Of a stretch of DNA of 40,089 nt, positions 25,731 through 33,757 are shown piece by piece (position 1 is the first letter of the stretch; each line of letters opens with the position of its first letter). The notes beneath the pieces were generated by a model. That model saw only the letters and a list, made by a program, of their open reading frames with translations. It had not been told where the DNA came from and made no database searches. Where the stretch lies: NCBI GenBank assembly GCA_024635995.1, contig JAGXHW010000019.1, positions 1-40,089 of the forward strand, in the 5' to 3' direction. The DNA comes from Clostridiaceae bacterium (GTDB lineage Bacteria > Bacillota > Clostridia > Peptostreptococcales > Tindalliaceae). Both the position numbers and the translations under genes were made by a program.

Positions 25731-27017
25731 CTATTCATTGGGAAGGCGTATTACCTGCCCTGTTATCAGTGTGGTGGTGTCGGTGATGTTATTATATTCC
25801 ATGAGTTCCGGGTAACGGTTGCCATCTCCATAAAAGCGCTGGCTGATGGCGTACAGGGTATCGCCGGATTGAACCGTATATTCGGTGTAAGGCTGACCAG
25901 GGGTTGGTGTGATGCTGTTGTCTGGTGTTGTATCCGGCGTTTCTGGTGTTTCTGTTTCTTCAGGAACTTCCGGCTCATCACCGGGCTCAGCCTCGTCACC
26001 TTCTTCCGGTTCATCAACCTGTGAAGGAATTTCGGCAGGTTCTTCCTGTGCAGGGGGTTCTTCAGCCACCGGGTCTTCAGAATCGCCGGTAAAGAAACGG
26101 CTGATGCCCCATAGACCAGTGGCAAATAGTAATAAGGCCAAAAGAACAATCATCCATTTAAAATGTCGTTGTGAACGTTTTTTACGTCTGCCCACTTTTC
26201 TTTCTCTGGTGAGGTGGAAAGGTCTTTCCGGTGCGTCTGGATGGTCTGGCATGGTAAGCACATCTCCTTCGTCATAGTCGTCATGGGCTGCCCTTTGAGA
26301 TGGGCGTGCGTGTGATGGGATGGAAGGTCGCTCATCCCGTTTAAGCCTGGATTTGAAAAAGATGGGGTTAAAATCTTTCTGCACAGCGCTCACATCCGGG
26401 TACAATCCTTCATAACATCGTTCAATGATGGTAGCTGTTTCAGGTTGCACACCATTTTTAACATCGTCAATGGATGCATACAGGGAGTTGCCGTACACAC
26501 ACAAAATAAAGTCGCCGATTCGCTGTATATGCTCCTCGTTTGTAATTTCAATATCTTCCGGTGAAAAAAACAGGATGTTGTTCATGCAGACAATTTTACG
26601 ATCCAGGATGGAGATATTTCCAAAAGAGGACAGTACATATTTTACCATCATTGGCAGGGATTCCATGGCGATTAGTTTATTTAGATAGTTACTGACAATC
26701 TGACCTTTTTCATAGGGGTTAAGGATTGTGTTGGTAATGAATCCGGGGAAAGGTTTGCCTGGACATTGTTTAGAAACTATATAGAATGTGTCATCAGCAA
26801 GGAAAAAATCATCAAAAAAATGTTTCATCTCCTGCTCAAAGTTTTGAAAGGCACTGATGACCTCTTGTCCGGCATCCAGGTCTTTAAAGGCAGTCAAATA
26901 GACAGGCGTTTTTGATTCTGAGTATAAATCCTGCGCCAGGTAGATGCGTTGAAAGGCATCCTGATGCAGTACATCGGTCACCTGGTATTGGTTATTGATG
27001 ACTGTGTCCCGGTTCAT
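25731..27017 (-). CDS. Kinase-like cytoplasmic domain, one membrane helix, acidic linker and C-terminal LysM
   Basis: A 428-residue single-pass membrane protein. Residues 1-220 look like a degenerate protein-kinase fold: NNQYQVTDVLHQDAFQRIYLAQDL resembles the N-lobe glycine loop, LTAFKDL the VAIK strand, and ILDRKIVCMNNILFFSPEDIEI a catalytic-loop remnant without clear HRD or DFG motifs. A basic stretch then leads to a membrane helix (about 288-310), an extracellular linker rich in Glu, Pro and Thr (about 315-375), and a LysM domain (YTVQSGDTLYAISQRFYG ... VIRLPNE) that should bind peptidoglycan. This is the layout of cell-wall-sensing kinases such as PrkC, with LysM in place of PASTA. AGGGAGGG precedes the ATG. 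The kinase relation is inference; LysM and the helix are clear. Confidence 0.8.
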   Translation of the reverse strand: MNRDTVINNQYQVTDVLHQDAFQRIYLAQDLYSESKTPVYLTAFKDLDAGQEVISAFQNFEQEMKHFFDDFFLADDTFYIVSKQCPGKPFPGFITNTILNPYEKGQIVSNYLNKLIAMESLPMMVKYVLSSFGNISILDRKIVCMNNILFFSPEDIEITNEEHIQRIGDFILCVYGNSLYASIDDVKNGVQPETATIIERCYEGLYPDVSAVQKDFNPIFFKSRLKRDERPSIPSHARPSQRAAHDDYDEGDVLTMPDHPDAPERPFHLTRERKVGRRKKRSQRHFKWMIVLLALLLFATGLWGISRFFTGDSEDPVAEEPPAQEEPAEIPSQVDEPEEGDEAEPGDEPEVPEETETPETPDTTPDNSITPTPGQPYTEYTVQSGDTLYAISQRFYGDGNRYPELMEYNNITDTTTLITGQVIRLPNE

Positions 27018-27279
27018 GCAATTCCCTCCCTGTCCGTCTAAAGGTTAACATCCCTATTTAAAACATATTCGATAAAAACAAACAAAACCCTTTTTCATGT
27101 GTGAAAAAATTTTCAATGGCACGATGCTATCCATTCTTTACCCTAAAGAACGAGTTGATACACTGATAATCATTAAATGGATATTTTTGTCCGCTGAATG
27201 CATAAGAATACGTTAAATGGGTAACATCAATGAGAGAGTAAAAACAGGGGAATTCATCATCATGACGGGAGTGGCAGGT

Positions 27280-28590
27280 ATGAACATGGAATTTTCTAAA
27301 CAACAGGAACGGATTGTAACATTGTTGAAACAAGCAGAAAAACCGGTTTCTGATTTTTCTTTGGGGATGGAAATTGAGCACATCATTGTAGACAATAAAA
27401 CCATGCAATCAGTGGATTATTATGAAGAACAGGGCATAGAGACTTTATTAAATAAACTGATTTCCTCTGACCACAGGCCTATAAAGGAAGATGACCATGT
27501 GGTTGGGTTGCAGCACGATAACTATGTTATCACCCTGGAACCCGGAGGGCAGCTGGAAATCAGTATTAACCCCAGAAGCAGCCTCTCAGACATCTACAAC
27601 ATTTACTGGTCTTTCCTCGACAGCTTACTCCCTGTCCTTGAGCAACAAGGGCAATGGATGCTGGCCATTGGATATCATCCCAGGTCATCTATTAAGGAAA
27701 TTCCCTTTAACCCTAAAAAACGATACCAGTACATGTCAGAGTACCTTGGAAAAACAGGTCGGTACGCTCATTATATGATGAAGGGTACAGCCTCCTTACA
27801 GGTGATCATTGATTATAAAAGCCAGGTTGATTTCATCGAAAAATTTAGGGTGGCTCATTTTTTGATGCCCTTTTTTGCCCTTCTCACCGACAATGCACCT
27901 TTTTTTGAGGGAAAACCGGTGGAACAATTTAGTATACGAACTGCCATCTGGGATGAGACGGACCCTGCCCGGTGTGCTCTGATTCCAGGTGTGATGAACC
28001 AGGAGTTTGGTTATCGCGCCTACGCAGATTATATTCTGAATAATCCTCCCATTGTAATGCTGAAAGACAAGGCATTGGTCGGCACGGGAGATACAAAATC
28101 CTCAGACCTTCAAGGCTGGGAAATGTTCACAGATGAAGAGGTAGATCATTTACTTTCCATGGTGTTTCCCGACGTACGGGTAAGAAAATACATTGAAATT
28201 CGCATGGCCGATTCACTCCCTCTACCCTTAAGTTTTGCTTTTGCAGCCCTGGTGAAAAACCTCTTCTACGGAGAAGTGGCACTGTCCTATTTATATCATT
28301 TATCCCTGGGTATGACGGATGATAAACTTTGCCAGTTACGAAAAGACATGCAAGTGAATGGGTTTGAAGCACGCTTTGGCGCCACTACCTGTCAACAGAT
28401 GTTGCTGGCCCTTATTGACTTGGCCAAACAAAATGCAACACCTCAGGAAAGCAAGTGGATGGACCACCTGCAGGCCTTGGTGCTTAAAAAGGAAACACCC
28501 GCCAGCATCAGTCAGCAGAGGGTGGAAGATACAGGTATAACCGCAATTGAATGGTGTGCCGCACATTCCTGGAAAAAGGAGGATTTATAA
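27280..28590 (+). CDS. gshA: Glutamate-cysteine ligase family protein
   Basis: About 436 residues, similar to glutamate-cysteine ligase (GCS2 type), which makes gamma-glutamylcysteine from Glu, Cys and ATP. Typical segments are SLGMEIEHIIVD near the N-terminus, LEPGGQLEISINPRSSL (about 90-106), YMSEYLGKTGRYAHYMMKGTASLQV and YIEIRMADSLPLPLSFAF. The start is uncertain: an ATG at 27280 has GGGAG 8 bases upstream, and earlier in-frame ATGs exist at 27217 and 27262. The next gene's ATG overlaps this stop, so the two form one unit. The partner is not a classical GshB, so the final product may be glutathione or another gamma-glutamyl compound. Confidence 0.82.
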   Translation: MNMEFSKQQERIVTLLKQAEKPVSDFSLGMEIEHIIVDNKTMQSVDYYEEQGIETLLNKLISSDHRPIKEDDHVVGLQHDNYVITLEPGGQLEISINPRSSLSDIYNIYWSFLDSLLPVLEQQGQWMLAIGYHPRSSIKEIPFNPKKRYQYMSEYLGKTGRYAHYMMKGTASLQVIIDYKSQVDFIEKFRVAHFLMPFFALLTDNAPFFEGKPVEQFSIRTAIWDETDPARCALIPGVMNQEFGYRAYADYILNNPPIVMLKDKALVGTGDTKSSDLQGWEMFTDEEVDHLLSMVFPDVRVRKYIEIRMADSLPLPLSFAFAALVKNLFYGEVALSYLYHLSLGMTDDKLCQLRKDMQVNGFEARFGATTCQQMLLALIDLAKQNATPQESKWMDHLQALVLKKETPASISQQRVEDTGITAIEWCAAHSWKKEDL

Positions 28591-29939
28591 TGCGCGAATC
28601 CTACAGCCCCTTATGGGAAAAATACAGGGCATGGGTTCAGGAAAATCCTGAAGAAGCCAATCAGGCCTACTTACAAGTGCTGAATCAGGTGGCGGATTCT
28701 CCTGCCAAATACAAAGGAAATCCGGTTGAGTTTTTGTATCAGCCGTTTTTTTTAACCAAAACCCAGTGGAGGGAACTGGAAAAAATTAATCATTACATGA
28801 TGAAAATCATGGATAAAGTGATTCATTATTATGTACAGAACCCCGCATTTCGTCGGTACTTTCAATTTCCACCGTTGATGGAACAACTGATTTTAAAGGA
28901 TCCAGGGTATGATCACTCGGTGCCGGTGACCAGAATTGACCTTTTCTATCACTTGGACACTGGAGACTTTCAGTTCTGTGAGATCAATACAGATGGTTCT
29001 TCCGGTATGGTGGAAGCCAGAGAGTTACAAAACATCATTGGTGATTCACAAGGCATGAAGGCTATGGAAATTGATGACAATAACATGGATCAAGGAGAGC
29101 TTTTTAATAGTTGGGTTAGTTCGCTGATATTTAATTATAGGCAGTGGTGCCAACATCATCATCGCCAGCCGGAGAGTCATCCACAGGTGGCCATCATTGA
29201 TATTTTTTCCTCTGCACCACCCTCTGAGTTTATTGAATTCAAAGAAGCCTTTGAGAATAACGGCTACCCCTGTATGGTGGTGGATGCCCGGAATTTATCC
29301 ATAAAAAATGGCCGGCTGATGGCTGAGGGAAAAGACATAGACGTAATTTATCGGCGGTTGGTGACCTGGGAAATGGTGGAAAATGAAGACATCTTAGGGC
29401 CTCTCATTGAAGCTGTTTTGACAGATGCTGTGTGCCTGGTTGGGCCGGTACGGTCCCAGATTCCTCATAACAAACGTTTTTTTACCGTGCTCCATGACGA
29501 AAAAGCAACGGATTTTCTGGATTCCCAGGAGAGAGAATTTGTCCGTCGCCACGTACCCTATACAGCAAGGCTGTCCGACACCGATGAAAAACAGTGGCAG
29601 CATTGGCTCCAGAACAAGGACCAGTTTATCATCAAGCCGGATGACCGATACGCCTCCTTTGGCGTTTTCGCCGGCAGGGATTATACAGCAGAAGAATGGG
29701 AAGAAAAACTGAAAACAGCTGTCTCACAGTCATACCTTATACAGCAGTACTGTTCAGTTCCCCGGGCAGACATGGCTGTCTTCAGCGAAGAAGAACCTGT
29801 TTTTCATCCTTTTTACTATTTAATTGGCTGTTTCGTCTATAACGATGTGTTCCAGGGTCCATACATTCGGGTTGGCAGTCACAGCATTATCGGAAGTGTG
29901 GTGGAGTGCTACACGGTACCGGCATTTTGTGTTTCGTAG
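28590..29939 (+). CDS. Glutathionylspermidine synthase-like ATP-grasp enzyme
   Basis: A 449-residue protein related to the preATP-grasp/ATP-grasp part of glutathionylspermidine synthase, a carboxylate-amine ligase. Recognisable stretches are DLFYHLDTGDFQFCEINTDGSSGMVEAREL (about 112-141), VIYRRLVTWEM, GPVRSQIPHNKRFFTVLHDE and the ATP-grasp FIIKPDDRYASFGVFAGRDY (about 345-364). No amidase domain is present. The ATG overlaps the last base of the upstream stop (TAATG), and its AAGGAGG lies inside gshA. I infer that it ligates an amine or amino acid to gamma-glutamylcysteine; glycine would give glutathione. Substrate unproven. Confidence 0.8.
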   Translation: MRESYSPLWEKYRAWVQENPEEANQAYLQVLNQVADSPAKYKGNPVEFLYQPFFLTKTQWRELEKINHYMMKIMDKVIHYYVQNPAFRRYFQFPPLMEQLILKDPGYDHSVPVTRIDLFYHLDTGDFQFCEINTDGSSGMVEARELQNIIGDSQGMKAMEIDDNNMDQGELFNSWVSSLIFNYRQWCQHHHRQPESHPQVAIIDIFSSAPPSEFIEFKEAFENNGYPCMVVDARNLSIKNGRLMAEGKDIDVIYRRLVTWEMVENEDILGPLIEAVLTDAVCLVGPVRSQIPHNKRFFTVLHDEKATDFLDSQEREFVRRHVPYTARLSDTDEKQWQHWLQNKDQFIIKPDDRYASFGVFAGRDYTAEEWEEKLKTAVSQSYLIQQYCSVPRADMAVFSEEEPVFHPFYYLIGCFVYNDVFQGPYIRVGSHSIIGSVVECYTVPAFCVS

Positions 29940-29959
29940 ATAGATGGCAGTACTTTCTG

Positions 29960-29988
29960 TTGACAAACACTCTCTTTTCCTTCATACT
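29960..29988 (+). promoter_or_regulatory. Promoter for feoAB
   Basis: TTGACA (29960-29965), a 17-base spacer and CATACT (29983-29988). The start would be about 29995, at the edge of the Fur-type palindrome. Confidence 0.65.
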
Positions 29989-29995
29989 ATAGATG

Positions 29996-30012
29996 AGAAT
30001 AATAATTATTCT
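29996..30012 (+). promoter_or_regulatory. Fur-type operator upstream of feoA
   Basis: AGAATAATAATTATTCT is a perfect palindrome with 8-bp arms and a single central base. Its core, GAATAAT-A-ATTATTC, closely matches the 7-1-7 Fur box (TGATAAT-n-ATTATCA). It covers the predicted start site, so iron-bound Fur would repress feoAB. Confidence 0.8.
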
Positions 30013-30038
30013 GCTTGCGTGCGATGGGAGTGATTGGA

Positions 30039-30257
30039 ATGACGCTTGATAAATGCAACCGGGGTGAAAAGTTAAGGATTCTGCGTATTCCTGATGACCA
30101 TATACGGCTCCAGGCCATCCGGATGGGTGTGTGTGAGGGGGCAACACTTACATGCTCCATTAAATTACCCAAAGGACCCATTGTTTTACAGAACCGGATG
30201 CAGGAAATTGCCATTGGCCGCAAACTGGCGGAACAGATTGAAGTTGAAAATGTGTAG
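30039..30257 (+). CDS. feoA: Ferrous iron transport protein A
   Basis: A 72-residue cytosolic SH3-like FeoA, the small partner of the FeoB iron channel. Conserved parts are the N-terminal LDKCNRGEKLRILRI, RLQAIRMGVCEGATLTC and the C-terminal QEIAIGRKLAEQI. The ATG at 30039 was chosen for GGGAG 8 bases upstream; in-frame starts at 30015 and 30024 are less likely. A Fur-type box precedes it, and a terminator-like hairpin separates it from feoB. Confidence 0.9.
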   Translation: MTLDKCNRGEKLRILRIPDDHIRLQAIRMGVCEGATLTCSIKLPKGPIVLQNRMQEIAIGRKLAEQIEVENV

Positions 30258-30274
30258 CAATGATCTGGATAACG

Positions 30275-30300
30275 CCTCATCCGCTGGATGAGGTTTTTTT
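30275..30300 (+). terminator. Terminator-like hairpin between feoA and feoB
   Basis: CCTCATCC and GGATGAGG form a perfect 8-bp stem with a GCT loop, followed directly by seven or more Ts. It ends 30 bases before the feoB start and would attenuate feoB relative to feoA. Confidence 0.85.
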
Positions 30301-30329
30301 TCGCATCAAACAACGGAGGTGTTCAACCT

Positions 30330-32192
30330 GTGTCAGCGCATCATAACCCCACAGCTGCATTGGAAGTGCAGGGTGATGGACGAAAGATTGTATTGGCTGG
30401 CAATCCCAATGTGGGCAAGTCGGTGTTTTTTAATGCCTTGACAGGTATGTATGTGGACGTTTCCAATTTTCCTGGAACAACAGTGGACATTACCCATGGT
30501 AAGTACCAGGATCATGCTGTCATTGATACACCGGGAGTGTATGGGGTGTCCTCTTTTAATGATGAAGAACGGGTAGCCCGAGATGTGATTTTATACGGCG
30601 ATATGATATTAAACATTGTGGACGCCTCTCATATGGAGCGGGATCTATTTTTGACACAGCAAATCCTGGACATGGGCAAACCCATGGTGATTGCGTTAAA
30701 TATGATGGACGACGTGGATCGGAATGGTTTTCGCATTGATGTGCAGCGGTTGTCGGAACTATTGGGAGTGGTGGTCATTCCCACAGTGGCCGTCACTGGT
30801 GCAGGTATTGATGAATTGAAGGAAGCTTTGAACCAGGCCCGGACGGGAAACCGAATGGATATGGTGACAGAATATATGCCACAGGTGCTTCCCCTGGTTG
30901 ACGAACCATCGGAAGCACTCTTGGTGCTGGAAGAAGACGAAAACATTTTGGCGCGGCACCACATCACATCAGCACCAAAGGTGCAGGAAAAACTCTATAC
31001 GGAAAGACGTCGCTGGATTGATGCCATTGTAGACGAGGTGGTGGTGCAGGATCACCGCAATGCCCGTTTTAAGGTGAAACTGGGACATTGGATGATTCAA
31101 CCACTTACCGGCATTCCCATGTTGCTGGCAACCCTGTGGTTAATGTACCAGGCTGTGGGCGTTTTCGTAGCCCAAACCATTGTTGATTTGACAGAAGGCC
31201 TGATCATGGGCACTTATTATATGAACTGGATCACAGAACTCACGGCCCCTTTTTTATCTGAGCAGACGTTGATTGGAAAACTATTGATCGGTGAATTTGG
31301 TGTACTTACCATGACGCCAGTGTATATACTGGGTTTGCTCATGCCCCTGGTGGTAGGCTTCTATCTTTTTCTTTCAGTAATGGAAGATTCAGGCTACCTT
31401 CCACGGGTGGCCACACTGGTGGACAGGCTGATGAACAGCCTTGGCTTAAATGGCAGGGCCATTATTCCCCTTATTCTGGGATTTGGCTGTGTGACAATGG
31501 CCACCATAACGACCCGAATTTTAGGATCAAAGCGGGAACGGTTTATCGCCACCATGCTGCTTGGCCTGGCGATTCCCTGTTCAGCACAGATAGGTGTCAT
31601 TGCAGCATTGATCGCCCCCTTGGGCAACAAAATTCTTATCATTTATGTGATAACTATCTTCATCGTTTTTGCCCTGTCCGGTACCTTGTTAAATAGGCTT
31701 CTAAAAGGAGAATCAACCGCTTTATTCATTGATATTCCACCATTACGAATACCTCGGATCAAAAATGTACTTCGAAAAACCTGGAATAAGAGCCTGATGT
31801 TTCTAAAAGAGGCAGCGCCACTCTTTGCCGTTGGGGCTGTGATCATCACCCTGCTGGAAGTCTCCAATCTGTTGGATGGGATGATCACTTTCTTTACCCC
31901 ATTAACCAGGGATTTTCTACGCCTCGACCCGCAGGTAACCCAGGCATTTGTCATGGGTATCATTCGACGTGATTTTGGAGCCGCCGGCTTAAACACACTG
32001 GCTAACCAGGGACTTTTGTCACCTATGCAATTACTGGTTTCTCTGGTAGCTATTACCCTGTTTGTGCCCTGTGCAGCTGCCGTGATAGTGATTTTCAAAG
32101 AACGCAGCTGGCAAGAATCAGCCGCCATCTGGATTGGAAGCTTCATTATTTCTTTTCTGACAGCTGGACTGTTGGCACAAATTGTGTTGTAA
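30330..32192 (+). CDS. feoB: Ferrous iron transport protein B
   Basis: A 620-residue Fe(II) transporter. The N-terminal cytosolic GTPase domain has G1 GNPNVGKS (residues 24-31), NFPGTTVD (G2), DTPGVYG (G3) and ALNMMDD (G4), followed by a helical spacer and a membrane region of about eight helices with the Gate segments (YLPRVATLVDRLMNSLGLNGRAIIPLILGFGC; LLGLAIPCSAQIGVI). It is shorter than E. coli FeoB because the C-terminal part is reduced. GTG at 30330 follows CGGAGGT, 8 bases upstream; an in-frame ATG at 30288 lies inside the terminator stem and is unlikely. Regulation by the Fur-type box upstream of feoA is likely. Confidence 0.95.
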   Translation: MSAHHNPTAALEVQGDGRKIVLAGNPNVGKSVFFNALTGMYVDVSNFPGTTVDITHGKYQDHAVIDTPGVYGVSSFNDEERVARDVILYGDMILNIVDASHMERDLFLTQQILDMGKPMVIALNMMDDVDRNGFRIDVQRLSELLGVVVIPTVAVTGAGIDELKEALNQARTGNRMDMVTEYMPQVLPLVDEPSEALLVLEEDENILARHHITSAPKVQEKLYTERRRWIDAIVDEVVVQDHRNARFKVKLGHWMIQPLTGIPMLLATLWLMYQAVGVFVAQTIVDLTEGLIMGTYYMNWITELTAPFLSEQTLIGKLLIGEFGVLTMTPVYILGLLMPLVVGFYLFLSVMEDSGYLPRVATLVDRLMNSLGLNGRAIIPLILGFGCVTMATITTRILGSKRERFIATMLLGLAIPCSAQIGVIAALIAPLGNKILIIYVITIFIVFALSGTLLNRLLKGESTALFIDIPPLRIPRIKNVLRKTWNKSLMFLKEAAPLFAVGAVIITLLEVSNLLDGMITFFTPLTRDFLRLDPQVTQAFVMGIIRRDFGAAGLNTLANQGLLSPMQLLVSLVAITLFVPCAAAVIVIFKERSWQESAAIWIGSFIISFLTAGLLAQIVL

Positions 32193-32205
32193 GGAGGAAT
32201 TATAA

Positions 32206-32400
32206 ATGACACGTGAATGTCCTACCTGTCACCTGCCAGTTACCAATGAAACCCTGCAGCGATGCCCCCGGTGTAAGACCGTGCTGGTGAAACCACCCAG
32301 TTGTGAAGATTGCAGCGGCTGTTCTTTCTTTAAAAAATGTGAACAGGTACAAGTGAAAAAACCGAATAAAAACCCAGGAGATAATCATAGCATCGGGTGA
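32206..32400 (+). CDS. Small Cys-rich (zinc-ribbon-like) protein following feoB
   Basis: 64 residues with nine cysteines: CPTC and CPRC, a zinc-ribbon-like pair in the first half, then CEDCSGCSFFKKC, a cluster that could bind a metal or an Fe-S centre, and a basic tail. No membrane helix. It starts 13 bases after feoB with a strong AAGGAGG and belongs to the Fur-controlled operon. It is not FeoC by sequence and I do not recognise a named family. A role in Fe(II) handling is inference from position. Confidence 0.8.
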   Translation: MTRECPTCHLPVTNETLQRCPRCKTVLVKPPSCEDCSGCSFFKKCEQVQVKKPNKNPGDNHSIG

Positions 32401-32410
32401 ATATATGGGT

Positions 32411-32416
32411 TATAAT
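32411..32416 (+). promoter_or_regulatory. Possible -10 element for the AI-2E-type transporter gene
   Basis: A perfect TATAAT lies about 55 bases before the gene; the -35 position (TAGCAT, 32388-32393) is weak. Read-through from the feo operon is an alternative. Confidence 0.4.
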
Positions 32417-32470
32417 GGTACATGAAGATATAAGCCGAATGACTTGAGATGTTAATAAGGAGGGTTGGTT

Positions 32471-33682
32471 TTGAGGATAAAATGGGATCGTGAACTACTG
32501 AAATACACTTTTTATGCATCACTGACAATCATGATTTCCATTGCCTTTTACCACACAGTTGCTAATTTGTCCCTCTTTGTAAGTACCATTGGTGTTGCCT
32601 TCCGATGGATCAAAAAACTGATCAGTCCTTTTATCATTGCTGCGTTTATTGCCTATTTGCTGAATCCGGGTGTTCGGTGGTTTGAAACCAGGGTGTTTAG
32701 TCGAATCAAAGGGTTGGAGGATAAACGTCGATTGAAGCGTAACGCCAGCATATTGGTGATGTTTTTGATCTTGGGAGGCCTCATAACAACATTGGTCATT
32801 ATCATTGCACCGGAAATAGTCACCAATATCAGGGACATTGCCACACGGGCACCAGAGTATGCGGTCTTTGTGGAAAACACCATTCGACATTGGTCTGAGG
32901 AACTGATGTCCCTTCGTTTTTATAATGTAAACATCTATGAGTTCATTGAACCCTATCAGAAGAGACTGACGGATTACTTTGACCAGGCGGGAGAAATACT
33001 GAATATGATGGTGGGGATGGTTGTGAACCAAGCCCTCGTGATTACTTCCGGTTTACTAAATTTCAGTTTGGGTCTTGTGATTTCTGTGTACGCATTGGCC
33101 GACAAGGAATCCTTTAAAAAAGGATTCGAACGTTTTTTACGGGCATTTTTCTCCGGAGAGCGCGTTGAAGGAATCAAGCAATTCGGCAGGGACGCTGACC
33201 ATCTTTTTTCAAAGTTTATCGTGGGCAAATCACTGGATTCTCTCATCATTGGCATATTGTGTTACATTGGCTTAAACCTTATGGATGTAAGGTATGCTTT
33301 ATTACTCAGTGTGTTTGTGGGTGTCACCAACATGATCCCTTACTTTGGCCCCATTTTGGGAATGATTCCGGCAGGTATATTGACATTGTTTGACAGTCCG
33401 GTAAAAGCCTTTTGGGTAGTCATTTTTCTACTTGCACTGCAACAATTCGATGGTCTCTACCTGGGGCCCAAAATCCTTGGAAGCAGCGTAGGCATGCCAC
33501 CATTTTGGGTGATTTTTGCTATCGTTGTCGGTGGGAAGCTCTTTGGTTTTCTGGGCATGTTTCTGGGAGTACCTGTTTTTGGGGTCATCAGGCTGCTGGC
33601 CAACCGTATTCTTGATAAGTTGGTAGCCCAGAAGGAAGCTTTGGTACCCCTCATACTGGAAGAGGATGAACAGAAAACGTAG
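32471..33682 (+). CDS. AI-2E family transporter (UPF0118 membrane protein)
   Basis: A 403-residue membrane protein with about eight helices in the AI-2E/UPF0118 arrangement: two N-terminal pairs, a long central amphipathic region (about 120-200), then four helices with VGKSLDSLIIGILCYIGLNLMDVRYALLLSVFVGVTNMIPYFGPILG and the C-terminal FWVIFAIVVGGKLFGFLGMFLGVPVFGVIR. Named after TqsA, members export varied solutes or act as Na+/H+ antiporters. TTG at 32471 is 6 bases after AAGGAGGG; an in-frame TTG at 32465 abuts the site. It is followed by a terminator. Confidence 0.88.
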   Translation: MRIKWDRELLKYTFYASLTIMISIAFYHTVANLSLFVSTIGVAFRWIKKLISPFIIAAFIAYLLNPGVRWFETRVFSRIKGLEDKRRLKRNASILVMFLILGGLITTLVIIIAPEIVTNIRDIATRAPEYAVFVENTIRHWSEELMSLRFYNVNIYEFIEPYQKRLTDYFDQAGEILNMMVGMVVNQALVITSGLLNFSLGLVISVYALADKESFKKGFERFLRAFFSGERVEGIKQFGRDADHLFSKFIVGKSLDSLIIGILCYIGLNLMDVRYALLLSVFVGVTNMIPYFGPILGMIPAGILTLFDSPVKAFWVVIFLLALQQFDGLYLGPKILGSSVGMPPFWVIFAIVVGGKLFGFLGMFLGVPVFGVIRLLANRILDKLVAQKEALVPLILEEDEQKT

Positions 33683-33713
33683 ATGTTAACGAAGCAAACG
33701 AGAAATTGATATG

Positions 33714-33747
33714 AAAGCGCCCTGCAACCTGTGCAGAGCGCTTTTTT
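33714..33747 (+). terminator. Terminator after the AI-2E-type transporter gene
   Basis: AAAGCGC...GCGCTTT outer arms with an inner CTGCA/TGCAG stem and six Ts. It lies between convergent genes and may work for both. Confidence 0.85.
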
Positions 33748-33757
33748 GTCCGATTTA

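Noticed and set aside
25674-26277. Plus-strand open frames opposite the LysM protein
   Set aside because: They are low-complexity shadows (Ser/Gly-rich, Cys/Phe-rich) of the acidic linker coding on the reverse strand, without ribosome binding sites.
27065-27110. A/T-rich inverted repeat (TTTTTCA...TGAAAAA) between the LysM gene and gshA as a terminator
   Set aside because: It lies between divergent genes where no transcript needs ending, and the stem is almost all A-T; probably chance in an A/T-rich promoter region.
30288-30330. Upstream ATG for feoB at 30288
   Set aside because: It lies inside the terminator stem and T-run, has no ribosome binding site and would add residues that FeoB proteins lack; GTG at 30330 has CGGAGGT at the right distance.
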